A stretch of DNA of 64,000 bases, taken from Eriocheir sinensis (taxonomy: Eukaryota > Arthropoda > Malacostraca > Decapoda > Varunidae). The translations under genes and the position numbers were made by a program. How positions within the stretch are numbered: the stretch's first letter is position 1; every line of letters begins with the position of its first letter. The stretch lies in contig NC_066512.1 in assembly GCF_024679095.1 (NCBI RefSeq), positions 7,142,563 through 7,206,562 on the forward strand, read 5' to 3'. Shown in pieces: positions 38,431-49,290 of this stretch. Under the pieces are notes generated by a model that was not told the DNA's origin, ran no database searches, and worked only from the letters and a program-made list of their open reading frames with translations.

Positions 38431-38825
38431 CTTTTCATTTCGCTCCACTCTGTCTCTTCATCTCCCTCCCGTGTCTCTTTATCTCCTTCCCGTGGTCTCT
38501 TCAGCTCCTTCTTCTTCTCTCCATCCCCCTCATTTGTCTCCTAATCTCCGTCTCCTCTGATCTTCATCTCCCTCCCCTCTGTGTTTTCATCTACCTCCTT
38601 TTCTTCCCATCATCTCTCTTCACTTTGTCACTTCATGTCCGTCTCCTGTGTCTCTTCATCTCCATCTCCTTTGTGTCTTCATCTCCCTTCACTTTCTCTA
38701 CCAATCTTCCTCTCCCCTGCTCCTTCATATTACTCCACTTCGTCTCTTCATCTCGCTCATCTTTGTGTCTTCAACCCCCTTTTCTTCTTCTCTTCAGCTC
38801 CCTCCCCTTCGTCTCTTCATACATA
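38431..38825. repeat. ~24-bp CT-rich minisatellite, block 3
   Basis: Same unit as block 2. The array resumes at 40280 after the LINE described next. Confidence 0.8.
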
Positions 38826-39044
38826 GGAATACATACCAAAAGACCTGGCGGTTTATGGCGAGGTTGTCTGTCTACTACCGCTACTACTAGTAATCTACGT
38901 GTGGTAGGACAGGATAGAATAGATGACTGTATTGAGCAAATAGGTTCCAATTTACTGATGCTAATTCTCTTCTTAGGTCCGTAAGATTCGCTTTACTATA
39001 GTTAGGTATTAAAAGTGAGTTTTCTCTTTCTTTTGTTTCAATAT

Positions 39045-39700
39045 TTAAGACACATCTGATAATGTTGTGGTTGCTGCTTGCAAATGGCTCTCTGACCTCA
39101 CAGGCATTAATGGGTGACTGTCGGTCGTGAAGACTAAATCAAGAATGTTGTTTTTCTCGTGTTGGCGTGGTAACTGTTTGATAAAGAAATGTAAGTTTAT
39201 TAATCTAGAGCCTTCCTTATCGCCAGAGAGGGCAGACCAGTTAACGGAGGGGTTATTGAAGTCACCGCATATTACCGCATTTATATTTCTGATAACGTTA
39301 TTTATTTCTGCGTAGAGATTTCCATTAATGTCTTCATTTGATTTAGGAGGTCGGTAAAGTACGCCCAGAATATACTTTTCATCATTAATCGTCACTTGTA
39401 CATACAATGAATCATATGCCTCTATCTTGGTTGTGTTAAGCTGAATGACTTCTAAATTACTTCTCGCATACATTATTACACTTCCACCTTTTTTGTGTAG
39501 ACGACACTTAGCAAACGCATTGTAGCCATTAATAGCCACTTCACTTAATTGATGCTTGTCGCGTGTATTCAGCCATGTTTCTGTGACAAAATGAAGTCGA
39601 GTTTTTCAGCAATTGCATGTATTATCAAGTGGCTACGCTTCTGAATAATGCTACGGGCATTTACATGGAAGATGTTTAATTTATTCGCCGAGTGTGTGCC
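39045..39700 (-). pseudogene. LINE ORF2 N-terminus: APE-type endonuclease
   Basis: The 164-codon open frame 39045-39539 reads MAINGYNAFAKCRLHKKGGS and later ILGVLYRPPKSNEDI and AVICGDFNNPSVNW. GDFN is a catalytic block of exonuclease/endonuclease/phosphatase domains. Just upstream, in broken frames, are LNIFHVNARSI and an ETW-type block disrupted by a stop, both expected at the N-terminus of this domain. After the open frame, ASSNHNIIRC in another frame matches the SDHN block. All parts of a LINE target-nicking endonuclease are present in order, but at least two frameshifts inactivate it. Confidence 0.85.
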
Positions 39701-39733
39701 ATATATCAACTGTTGTTTCACTGGAACAGTGCG

Positions 39734-40279
39734 TCAGACCTGACTATCTACAACTACCTCTACGTCATCACCCACCTGTGTGGCTGTTGACCTGACCGCT
39801 GCTTTAGTGTCCCCTATCTGCGTGTCTGGTGACCTGACTTCCTCCTCAGCACTACACAGCTGTACGGCTACTGATCTTACTCCCTCCCTCTCTTGTGACC
39901 TGACACTCCTACCTCCGTGGACCTCACCGTCTGGTGTTGTCTCCTCCCAGCCAAGCCGGAAGTTTCCACCACGTTGCCATGCACCTGACTCCTCTTCAAC
40001 TCTACCAAAACTTCCTCGTCTAAGACTCTGCCCAGCCTTGACTTGCCTACACAATTTAGGTGAAGTCCATCGTTAGCAAACAAACTCCTGTCATTAATAA
40101 AGTGATCCCAGACGTCCACAAATGACTCCCTTACGGTGCACAAATCCTGACACGTTGTTTAATCCCCAGCATTCTACTGAGAATGAGGAATAACATCGTG
40201 CCTAGGAGCAAACCACACAACTGAACACAGCTGTCCCTCAGCTTCCCGACAAATTTCCTATACTTATCTACAACCTCTC
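39734..40279 (-). pseudogene. LINE ORF1 C-terminus: SGNH/esterase domain
   Basis: The frame at 40143-39877 reads ESFVDVWDHFINDRSLFAND followed by GLHLNCVGKSRLG. DGLHLN is the Asp-x-x-His block of SGNH hydrolases, followed by the glycine turn. The upstream part (KYRKFVGKLRDSCVQLCGLL) fits the helix before it. After a frameshift, the 106-codon frame 40054-39734 adds a variable acidic/Thr-rich tail ending SQV and a stop. Order and spacing to the endonuclease match a two-ORF CR1-like LINE. Confidence 0.8.
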
Positions 40280-40990
40280 TGACCTACCTCTCTTCTGTGT
40301 CATATTTCTCCCTTTCTTCTCTCTCATCTTCCTCCCGGTTTCCCATCATCTCCCTTCAGCATCTTCATCTCTCACCTTTGTCTCATTATCTCCTTCAATT
40401 TTGCCTTTTCATTTCTTCATTCCTTTATCCTTTATCTCCCTCCCCTTCGTCTCTTCATCTCCTTTTTATTTTCATGTCCCTCCGTCTATCTCTTCACCTT
40501 TAACTACCATCCGTCCCATCATCTGCCTCCTCTTTGCCACCATACAATCATCCCTTTCGACACTTTCTAACACTACTTGTTAATCCCTGATGTAGATACC
40601 TTCCATTGTGTCTTCTACTCCTCCTCTTCGTCTCTTCAGCCCCCCAGTCTCTTTATTTTCCTCCCGTCGTCTCTTCATATTTCCTCCTCCGTCTCTTTAT
40701 ATACCCCTCCTTGGTCTCTTCATCTCTTTCCCTTTGTTTTCTTCTTCCTTCCTTCGCCTCTTTATCATCCTTGTATCTCATTATCTTTCTCTCTATTGTT
40801 TCATCATCTTCCCTTTGTCTTTTAGCTCCCCTTCATCTCCATCTTCATCCCCTTCATTCACTTTTTTCCCTTGCGTTTGTTTCTTGATCTCCTTTCCCTT
40901 CTTCTCTTGATCACCCTCCTTTCTGTTTCTTAAGATATCTCCCATTTGTCTACTCAACTCTATTCTGTTTCTCTCTTCATCTCACTCCAC
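40280..40990. repeat. ~24-bp CT-rich minisatellite, block 4
   Basis: Degenerate TCTTCATCTCCCT units; low-complexity Ser/Phe/Leu frames. Confidence 0.78.
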
Positions 40991-41209
40991 TCTCTCTGGC
41001 GAATTTTATTTATAGTGGCTGCCGTGATATATGACTCTTTGCTTGGCAGTGCTGAACTTGAACGAAATCGCTGAAGTTAGGGTTGATAAAAGATCTGAGC
41101 AGCCTACGTCCACGGGCTCACCACGCCTGCACGCTGACAACTCGGCCACCGCCTCTCTTCGTTTACATCACCCAGTACCCATAAGACACACCGTAACATT
41201 TTCACTACT

Positions 41210-41640
41210 CCATCTACATTTCCTCTCGTGGTCTCTCAACAGCAATAAATATAAATAAATAAATCTTTCATCAGCTTTTTGTTACACTACCTATATCTTT
41301 CGCCCTCTATCCCTCTTAAGTCACTTTTTTTTTTTTACAACAAAGGAGACAGCTCGAGGGCACACAAAAAAGGAAACAATAATAAAAAAATCCCGATACT
41401 CGCTGCTCCTATAAATAAATAACAAATTTACCTTTCTAAGCTTTTTGTTCCAGTATATCCTTTGTCCTTTATTCCTCTGAGGTCACCTAACAGCAATAAA
41501 TAACAAACTTTTTCCATCATCAGATTTTTTTGTCGCAGTATATCTTTTGTCCTTCTCTCCCTAGCGGCCTTTATGCCCCCTCGCGGCCACTTAATAGCTC
41601 GATAATAACACGTCTCCCGCAGCATTAATCTGGGCGCCGT
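41210..41640. repeat. ~100-bp minisatellite, site B (three units)
   Basis: Units with CAGCAATAAATA, CTTTTTGTT, CAGTATATCCTTTGTCC and a gene-poor GAGGTCAC/GCGGCC end. The first two units are separated by an inserted LINE tail (41322-41415). The unit also occurs at 29528-29705. Confidence 0.8.
41322..41415 (-). mobile_element. Short LINE tail inserted in minisatellite
   Basis: T-run, then ACAGCTCGAGGGCACACAAA, an A-rich middle and CCCGATACTCGCTGCTCC. It matches the tails at 26557-26640 and 45550-45622 (minus) and 51995-52090 (plus). Confidence 0.78.
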
Positions 41641-41723
41641 ACCCGTGCTGCCCCTTGATAGATCTCCCTCACCTGCGCAGCCACTAATTGTTAAAGCATG
41701 TATTGCCTTCTTATCTGATGCGG

Positions 41724-41854
<131 letters not shown>

Positions 41855-42207
41855 TTTCATACCCCCCTTAATTTTCTCCTTCCTTCCATCCTCATTCGCG
41901 GCCTTTAATTCCTTTTCCTCTTCTTCCCTCCATTATTCCACCTTACATCGCCTCTCCTCCTTCCTTCTCCCCATCCTCTTCCTTCTTCCTTTGCTCTATC
42001 TTCTCCCCTTTCTCCTCCCATCGTTTCATTACATTACCTTTCCCCCTCGTTTCCTTTCTCCGTCTTCTCTTTCCTCCTCTCTCCTCCCATCTCCTTTCCT
42101 CATTTCCCTTCCCAACACTCTTTCTTCTCCCCCTTCCTCCATCTTTTCCCGTCTCCCCAAAGCAATTCAACCTGCACAAAAGAACCTCTTAAATAGCGTG
42201 AATAAAT

Positions 42208-42210
<3 letters not shown>

Positions 42211-42241
<31 letters not shown>
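42211..42241. repeat. (GA)n microsatellite
   Basis: Perfect short GA tract. Confidence 0.97.
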
Positions 42242-42245
<4 letters not shown>

Positions 42246-42379
42246 GAGTTAATAAAAATTGTAACCGTAACAAGTGCAAAAAAGTAGTAAAGGCTCCCGG
42301 AAAAGGAAAACAACACTATTTATAAAAAAGAATAAAGGAATAAAAGAAAACGAATGGAAGGGGGTAACTTACGTATACT

Positions 42380-42427
<48 letters not shown>

Positions 42428-42432
42428 CACAC
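42380..42432. repeat. (CA)n microsatellite
   Basis: CA tract with one G interruption. Confidence 0.98.
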
Positions 42433-42514
42433 ATTCACGTGGCCTCAACCTTCTAAGTGGGCCAGCGCCAAGTTACCGTGACAGAAACAAAGCCGTGATG
42501 GTACTGAATGGAAT

Positions 42515-42540
42515 GAGGAGGAGGAGGAGGAGGAGGAGGT
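42515..42540. repeat. (GGA)n repeat
   Basis: Short perfect GGA tract. Confidence 0.93.
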
Positions 42541-42590
42541 AAGCCAGGAAGAAGAGGCAACAGAAGAAATGACTCGTGGGAGGGAGGAGT

Positions 42591-42594
<4 letters not shown>

Positions 42595-42624
<30 letters not shown>
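42595..42624. repeat. (GT)n microsatellite
   Basis: Perfect GT tract. It can pair with the CA tract about 160 bp upstream. Confidence 0.98.
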
Positions 42625-42627
<3 letters not shown>

Positions 42628-42930
42628 ACAGTTAACGAGGACAGATTGCGAAATTCAGGAAGAGAGGGAGGAGGGGAGCGGGGAGGGGGAGATGGAGGAG
42701 GAGATACAAGCAAGGAGGGAAGAGGGAGGCTGTGGGAGATGCAGGAAGAGGGGTGCAGCAAGGATGAATGAAATCACGGAGGGAAATAAATGGTGAATTA
42801 CGTAAGGAAAGGGAGTGAGGGAGAGAGGTAAAGAAAATGAAGAATAGGTGGAAAGGAGAACAGAGGGAAAACTAGGGAGACTGAGGTAAAGGAGGGAGGA
42901 GTCAAGTAATAAGAATAATTAGACGAAAAA

Positions 42931-42933
<3 letters not shown>

Positions 42934-42987
<54 letters not shown>
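42934..42987. repeat. (GA)n microsatellite
   Basis: Perfect GA tract. Confidence 0.98.
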
Positions 42988-42989
<2 letters not shown>

Positions 42990-43640
42990 AACTAGAGTGC
43001 GCATCTCTCTTCATAAAAAAATAGGAACACCGTTAGGCATTTAGCTAGGACACAGGAAGTTACGGGGATGGGAGGGGCGGGGGAAGGCTGAGGGGATGGG
43101 AGGAATGGTGAGGAATGACTGTGAGAGACGAGAGGAAAATCAGTAGAATGCGTGGGAGCTATAGAATGGAAGAGACGCAGGAAGATGTGGAAGAAAGATG
43201 GAAAAAGAGGGAAGACAACGATGAGAAAGGATGAGAGGAAGTGGCAAAGAGGAGGAAGAGAAGGAGGAGAGGGATATGTGGAAGGGAAGAAGTGTAGGAA
43301 GGAGGTAAAGAAGCATTGGATTATGAGCAAAAGAGGGCATTTAAAGAACAGGGAGAAACGGGTAGTGTGGGACAAAAAGGTGAGTGAAAAGTGCTTTAAA
43401 TTAGGGGAAAATGCATGGAAAGAAAGTGGAATATAGATGATGGATAACAAGAATAGATGGAAAGGTAAAGAATTAAAAGATGAAGGGAAGGATGATGAGA
43501 GAGAGAGAGAGGGGCTGTAAGAGGGGCCAGAGGGGAGCGGTGTAAGAGGTGGGAGGAGGGCGTGGCAGAGTCAGATTGAAGTCACAGCAGGGTAATTCCT
43601 AAGAGAGAGAGAGAGAGATGGTGCAAGACTGACCTTGATC
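42988..43640. other. Purine-rich spacer
   Basis: A/G-rich DNA with a short GA run near 43498-43510. The 152-codon minus frame is low-complexity. Confidence 0.55.
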
Positions 43641-43689
43641 CGCCCACGTCCTGATCGTTGTCTTTGTTTTCCCACCTTGACCGGGAGCG

Positions 43690-43930
43690 TCTTCTTGCTC
43701 TTCTTCCTCTCCTCCTCCTCATCATCTTCCTCCTCTCCACCTCCTCCTTCTCCTCCTCCTCCACCTCCTCCTCTTCCTCCACCTCCTCCTCCTCTGTTCT
43801 TGTTCATCATCATACTTTTTCTTCTTTAATTTCTTCTTTCGTTTTCTTCCTCTTCTACCTTACTTTCTCCTCCTCCTTTTCCTCCTCCTCCATCTCCTTC
43901 TCCTCATCCTCCTGCTTTTTCTTTTTTTAC
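43690..43930. repeat. (TCC)n-rich tract
   Basis: Dense TCC/TTC repeats, degenerate after 43800. Confidence 0.92.
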
Positions 43931-44021
43931 GCTCTTTTTTTCTATTTGCGATTTTTTTTCTTCACTTTTGATATTTTACATATTTTTACAGCTGTCCTTC
44001 ACCTATTCCTGTACCTATTCT

Positions 44022-44127
<106 letters not shown>

Positions 44128-44429
44128 GGTAAAAAAAGCTCTAATACAAGTGTTCTCAAACCTGTACTAGAGTGAGATAGAGAGATAGATAGTTAGGTAA
44201 AGAGAGAGAGAGGGGAGGGAGGAGATTATAAAGATAAGGCTTGAAGGAGGAATAAGAAAAAAGTAAAAGGATGAGGTGAGAAATATAATGAATGATGAGC
44301 AATTACGTTTTAAGTCTTTAAGAAGATATTTAAGATAGTGAAGGAAGAAAATAAAAAAAATAATAGGAATTTAACCAGAGAAGATGGCGGAAAATGGTTA
44401 AAAAATGTGAAAATATATTGGTCAACACG

Positions 44430-44529
44430 AGAGAGAGAGAGAGAGAGAGAGAATATTAACGGGCAAACTATCTTGTTTTCTACTTTTTTATTCATTCTCT
44501 CTCTCTCTCTCTCGCTCTCTCTCTCTCTC
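44430..44529. repeat. Inverted (GA)n / (CT)n pair
   Basis: GA tract 44430-44452 and CT tract 44496-44529 about 44 bp apart. They can form a hairpin. Confidence 0.95.
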
Positions 44530-44618
44530 ACCCCGCCCACTCAAACACATGTACACGTGTTTTACCGACGGCAGGAACAGGTCTGCCTTGCCCTCAAGGT
44601 CAATAGAGGTTGCAGGCT

Positions 44619-44636
44619 CACACACACATACACACA

Positions 44637-44685
<49 letters not shown>

Positions 44686-44687
44686 AC
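44619..44687. repeat. (CA)n microsatellite
   Basis: CA tract with TA interruptions. Confidence 0.98.
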
Positions 44688-44775
44688 TATTTAACTTTTT
44701 TATGGAGTTGAATAAATATGATTTAATTTGATTCGTGTTCGAAGTTATTTTAGAACTTGAAGCAACAGCAGCAAT

Positions 44776-44955
44776 GGTGGTGGTAGTAGTAGTAGTAATA
44801 GTAGTAGCAGTTGTAGTAGTAGTAGTAATAGTAGTAGTGGTGGTAGTGGTAGTATCATTACTGTAGTTATAGCGGTGTTGGTAGCAGTAGTAGTAGTAGT
44901 AGCAATGGTAGTGTTGTTGGCTATGATGGTTGTTGTTGTTGTTGTTGTTGTATAT
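44776..44955. repeat. Degenerate (GTA/GTG/GTT)n region
   Basis: GTA-type trinucleotides with GTG and GTT variants. The poly-Val and poly-Thr frames are artefacts. Confidence 0.88.
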
Positions 44956-45059
44956 GTTTACCGTCTTCACTTTGTTATCTGTTTTTCTTTTCCTTCGCCT
45001 TTCCCTTGTTTCTCTCCTTTCCTGTGTTTATCTTTTCCTCAAACCATCAGTCTCTAATT

Positions 45060-45304
45060 TGGCCTCTCCCCCTCCTTCTCCTCCTCCTCTTCCTCCTCTT
45101 CCTTCATCTTCTCCTCCTTCTCTTCGTACTCATTTTCCTCCTTGTAATACTCCTCTTGAATGTTCCTATTACCAAATTTGTGTAGCGTACACAGGAAGCG
45201 GACCCGAAGCTCCCCCCCCCCCCCTCTCCACACACACACACACACACACACTGCTGCCCTTTGTGTGAGCTGAGGTCGAATGTCGCTTTGTCTTAGGCTC
45301 GTTG

Positions 45305-45351
<47 letters not shown>
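45060..45351. repeat. (TCC)n-like, (CA)n and (GA)n cluster
   Basis: TCC-rich at 45060-45150, CA at 45229-45251 and GA at 45308-45350. Confidence 0.93.
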
Positions 45352-45353
<2 letters not shown>

Positions 45354-45549
45354 TTTGTTTACCATTTTTTTCATCCTTGCTTATATTTTTATCTTTCGCT
45401 TCTATGTTTCTTTCTTCTCTTTTCGAATTTGTGTTTCTCTGCATGTCAGTTTATATTTATTATTGTGACTGTAACGTCAGTGTACAGAACGTTATTATGT
45501 CTCCTGTTTTTTTTTTTTCGCTTTTTCTTAATTGATTTGTCTTTTTTTT

Positions 45550-45622
45550 TATTTATCGAGGGCGTAAAACAAGAAAGCAATAATGAAAAAAAAAAGCCCG
45601 CTACTTACTGCTCCTGCACTGC
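45550..45622 (-). mobile_element. Short LINE tail, minus strand
   Basis: TCGAGGGCGTAAAACAAGAA, an A-run, then GCCCGCTACTTACTGCTCCT. It matches the tail family at 26557, 41322 and 51995, without any coding part. Confidence 0.72.
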
Positions 45623-46156
45623 TACTGCGCTTGTTCGTGTGTCTGTTTGTATGTCTATCTTCCTACCAAACAATATCTATCTATCAAGCTATCGACTTTT
45701 CTATTAATTCTTTACGTCTGCCTTACCCTCTACCTCTCGATTGCATGCGTATTTTCCCATTATATTTATCTATTCATGTATCGCCTTTGCGGTGTACGCG
45801 TGCTTGGAACCTTTACGTATCGCCTTTATGGTATACATGTGCTTGGAGCCTTTTAGTATGCACACGCGGAAAGGTGATAAAAAATGAGCGTCGCTGAATT
45901 AGAGAAAGTGAAGTGGAACCCAGTGACCCACGGTGACCTCTGCCTGACCCAGCTTAGCGGCTTAACCCCGGTGCTTGCCCAACGCCGCCCAGACACTACG
46001 AGGGAGGAGAAGGGGGGAAAGAGGAAAGGAAGGGCGGAATAATAATGAATTGATTGAGGTAGGGAATGGAAATGAAGTTTATGATAATTACGCATTTAAA
46101 GAAAAAAGAAGCTAAGAAAGGGAAAGGTGGAAAAATAGTAAGTAGTCAGGATTTTT
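45623..46156. other. Unassigned unique sequence
   Basis: Mixed sequence with a ~48-bp near-duplication around 45777-45862 (TCGCCTTTGCGGTGTACGCG and TCGCCTTTATGGTATACATG). No gene recognised. Confidence 0.4.
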
Positions 46157-46225
46157 ATATGTATGTATGTATGTATGTAAGTATGTATGTATGTATGTAT
46201 ACAAGTAGATAGGTAGGTAGGTAGT
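46157..46225. repeat. (GTAT)n-(GTAG)n tetranucleotide repeat
   Basis: GTAT units to 46202, then TAGG/GTAG units. Confidence 0.95.
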
Positions 46226-46249
46226 TGGAACGACAAAATTAAAGTAGGC

Positions 46250-46508
46250 AAGGTGGTGCGTGTTTCTGGTGCTCATCTTCGCCTTGGCTTTGAGCCTCTG
46301 AAAAACACGCTACCCGGGACACAGGACAAATGTAACATCCGAGTTACCAGAATTTTCTCTTCTCAGGTTTCCCCAGTACTTATTTATCGACGTACTCGAA
46401 AATGAGAATGAACAGCTTGCTGAGTCGGAGGCTAACTGCTCCGAGATGGGATCGAACCTTGTCCGAGGATTCGTTGCTAATAGTGTTAACCACCACACCA
46501 TGGAGGCG
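46250..46508 (-). mobile_element. tRNA-derived SINE
   Basis: The minus strand starts with a tRNA-like head. An A-box-like TGGTGTGGTGGTTAAC (46486-46503) and a perfect B box GGTTCGATCCC (46448-46458) are spaced as in tRNA genes. Only about four bases of the acceptor stem can pair, so it is not a functional tRNA. The head continues into a non-tRNA body with ATTTTCGAGTACGTCGATAA, TCCTGTGTCCCGGGTAGC and GAGGCTCAAAGCCAAGGCG. These internal promoter boxes would have driven RNA polymerase III transcription. The anticodon arm is too decayed to assign a parent tRNA. Confidence 0.78.
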
Positions 46509-46669
46509 CATGAAGGAACAGGTAATGGTATACAAATTCAAAGCTAAAAAGGCTACCGGTGGTATGAAAGAACTGAGAGAGAGAGACTGAGACTGAGACT
46601 TTGCCGAGTCACCTTAGCCTTTTTGGGAGCCTTGGTGAGCCTTGTCTCTAGAGGGTCTCGCACCACTCC

Positions 46670-46905
46670 AGCTCTTCTTTCTTCCTTAATTCCTTCCTTC
46701 CTCCTTCTTTCTTTCCTTTCTTCCTCCCTCCTTTCCTTCCTTCCTTCACTCCCTACCACTCTCTCTCTCTCTGCCTCTCATGCACTCTTTTTTCCTTCTT
46801 CCTTTATTTATTTTTTTCCTTGCTTCCTTCCTACCTTCCCTCCCTCCTTCTTTCCCTTTACTCCCCTCCTTCTCTTCCTTCCTCTTTTTATTTTATTTCA
46901 ATCCA
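46670..46905. repeat. Polypyrimidine tract (TTCC)n
   Basis: TTCC-rich DNA with a short CT run at about 46758-46771. Confidence 0.9.
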
Positions 46906-47335
46906 TCTGTAAGTGTTGAGGGCCGGCGCGCGTGCGTGTGTGATGGTCATGGATTCTTGAGTTTTCTCTGTGTGTCTTTGTTAGCGAGATACATTGATGT
47001 CCGTTTCTCTCTCTCTCTCTCTCTCTCTGAGTCTTTCTGAACCTTCACACCGACCCATTCTTTTCCTTTTACCAAGTTTTCTTTTACATTCATGCAGTAT
47101 GTAGATATATTCACAGACGAAGAACAGTCGGTCACTTATTTTTTTCTGTCAACGTTTCCTGTATGTGCAGTAAAGATTGTAACCCCTATTGATATCCACT
47201 CTATTTAATGTTGTATTTTCTCTGCTTTTCTCTTTTTTTTTTCTTTTTTTTCAGATCATTTGCCTCTTTTGGCCCTATTGTTTTCGTTTCTTCCTGTTTT
47301 TTTCCTCCATGTCACCGTGCCTTCTTTTCTCCATT
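46906..47335. other. Unassigned sequence with (CT)n at 47009-47028
   Basis: No gene recognised. Confidence 0.4.
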
Positions 47336-48105
47336 TATCTTTGTTAGCTCTCTGTGGTTCCATTCTGGTGGGTTTTCTTCTCACGTTCGCGTTCCGTAGC
47401 CGAGTCATCGTGTTTTCCATTCGTGCCCTCTTGGGTGCGTGTCTCTATCTCACCGCATCGTCTTGTAAACTCTTCATGCATAGTGTCTTTCTCCCTTTCG
47501 CTGACATTTTCCTCTTGTCTCACTGTCCTCTTGATTTAGCTTTGTGTCTTGTCTTTTTGTGCTTCTTTCTTGCGTTTCTCGTGTCTTCGTCTGTATCTCA
47601 TTGCATCTCGTGAGCTTTATGCGTAGTATCTTCCGCCCCTTTTGCTGGCATTTTCTTCTTGTCTTACTGTGTTCCCTTGATGAATCTTGAGGTTTGTCTT
47701 CTGGTGTTTCTTTCTTGCGCTCCTCCTGTCTTCGTGTATCCATCTCATCGCACCGTGTAAGCTTCAAGCATAGTATCTTCTCCCCTTTCGCTGGCATTTT
47801 TTTTTCTTGTTTTATTGTTTTTTTGATGAATCTTTGTGCCTGGTCTTTGTGTTACTTGCTTGTGCTCTTCCTGTCTTCGTGTCGCTATCTCATCCCATCT
47901 TGTAACCTCTTCACGCGTAGTACTTTCCGCCCTCTCCTTTGCATCTTTGCCTTGTCTCCTCGTCCTTTTGATTAATCTTTGCGCCTTGTTTTTCTTTGTG
48001 TTACTTCCGTGTGCTCTTCGTGTCTTCGTATCTGTCTCATTACTTCGTCTTATCTCCTCGTGGCTTCCTTTCGCTGTCTTTTCTTATGGTCAATCTGTAA
48101 TTTTC

Positions 48106-48843
48106 TGAGTGTAGGTTGGAATAACCCCTCACACAATTACTCCTTAAATGACACTCCTCAAAGCAGGTCTGGGTGTGAGAATGACAGGAGTCTTAGTGAG
48201 CTCTGATCTCCGTCTTAGGGCTCAATGCATTCAGGCTAAATATCGTGCAAACAGAGTACTGGGTTTCATCTCAAGGAGCGTGAGAAATAGGAGCGCTGAA
48301 GTCATCCTCAAACTTTACTTAGCACTAGTTAGACCTCATCTTGCTTATGCAGTTCAGTTCTGGTCACCCTACTATAAAATGGATATCAAGATGTTAGAGT
48401 CTGTACAGAGGAGGATGACAAAGATGATTCAGGGGGTGAGAAACTTGCCCTATGAAAACAGACTGAAGCATTTAAATCTACACTCTATGGAGAGGCGAAA
48501 GTTGCGAGGAGACCTGTTCGAAGTCTATAAATGGATGAAGGGCTTTAATAAAGGGGATGTCAAAAAGATTCTGGAAGTAAAAGAGCCAGGTAGGACACCT
48601 AGCAATGGTTTTTAGTTATACAAATTCAGATTCAGCAAAGACATAGGCAAGAATTAGTTCACCAATAGAGTGGTAGATGAATGGAACAGGCTTGGCAGCC
48701 ATGTTGTGGGTGCCAATACCATAGATACATTCAAGAAGAGAGATAAAGTCAAGGACAGTGAGGTAAGGTGGGGTTAAGAGTGCAGGAGCTGCCTTGTATT
48801 GGCCAACCTGCCTCTTGCTGACTCCTTGTGTTCTTATGTTCTT
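48106..48843 (+). mobile_element. CR1-like LINE copy, 5'-truncated, in minisatellite
   Basis: Plus strand. It starts just before the ORF2 C-terminal region and ends with CTTGTGTTCTTATGTTCTTA, the same octamer-type 3' end as the minus copy at 14993-15012. The coding part (48148-48615) is open. The following stretch (FTNRVVDEWNRLGSHVVGAN) lies in another frame after a stop and a change. The copy is inserted in a ~145-bp tandem array. Confidence 0.9.
48148..48615 (+). pseudogene. CR1-like reverse transcriptase C-terminus
   Basis: 155-codon open frame: VLVSSDLRLRAQCIQAKYRA, then LYLALVRPHLAYAVQFWSPY, RRMTKMIQGVRNLPYENRLK and RRKLRGDLFEVYKWMKGFN. These are the post-palm segment and C-terminal domain of ORF2. 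It is about the same length as the minus-strand relative at 15223-15645 and is better preserved, so probably a younger insertion. The ATG is incidental because the element is 5'-truncated. Confidence 0.88.
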
Positions 48844-49290
48844 AACTTTTCACGACTAGTATATTTCGCTGTATTTTTTTTTTTTATCTTATCTGCTTCG
48901 TGTTCCTCCCTTCTTATGTTCCTTCCTTCCTTCCCTCCGTCCTTCCTTCCTTATTTTTTTGCATCCTCCTTTCCTTCGCTCCTTCCTCATTTCCTACCGT
49001 TGCCCCGTCCTTCTTTCTTCCTTCCTTCCTTCCTTTTATCCTTTATAGCTTTCCTCTTAACTTTCAATTACGTATCTTCCCTCTGTGTATCTTTATCTCG
49101 CCGAATCTTCTTGTTAGCTCTTTGTGCATGGCTAACTTTCACTCAGTTTTCCCTCTTCACTCTTCTTCGTGTTCTTTCTTCGTCTCTCTTCGTGTCTTCT
49201 CGTCTTCGTGTGCCTTTTATCTCACCCCACCTTCTTGTTAACGCTTCGTGCCTACCTTTAACCCCCTTTTCTTCCCCTCTCCATGCTCCC

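Larger units (their letters stand above)
38826..40279 (-). mobile_element. LINE fragment with esterase ORF1 and endonuclease ORF2
   Basis: Minus-strand, read right to left. The C-terminal half of an SGNH/esterase ORF1 (about 40279-39734) is followed, after about 35 bases, by ORF2 starting with an APE-type endonuclease domain (39700-38850). The reverse transcriptase is missing. The fragment sits between two blocks of the same CT-rich minisatellite, so it is either inserted into that array or its ends seeded it. Confidence 0.85.
47340..49290. repeat. ~145-bp minisatellite, interrupted by a LINE
   Basis: Units share CGTGTCTTCGT, TATCTCATCGCATC, a TAGTATCTT box and TCTTGTCT. The TAGT-box falls at 47481, 47624, 47771 and 47918, giving spacings of 143, 147 and 147 bp. 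A fifth unit is broken near 48100 and continues beyond the CR1 copy at 48846 (TTTTCACGACTAGTATATTT). More degenerate units run to about 49290. The open frames in the array are repeats of the same low-complexity sequence. Confidence 0.87.

Noticed and set aside
46436..46508. Functional tRNA gene on the minus strand
   Set aside because: A and B boxes are present, but acceptor and anticodon stems do not pair and a SINE body follows directly.
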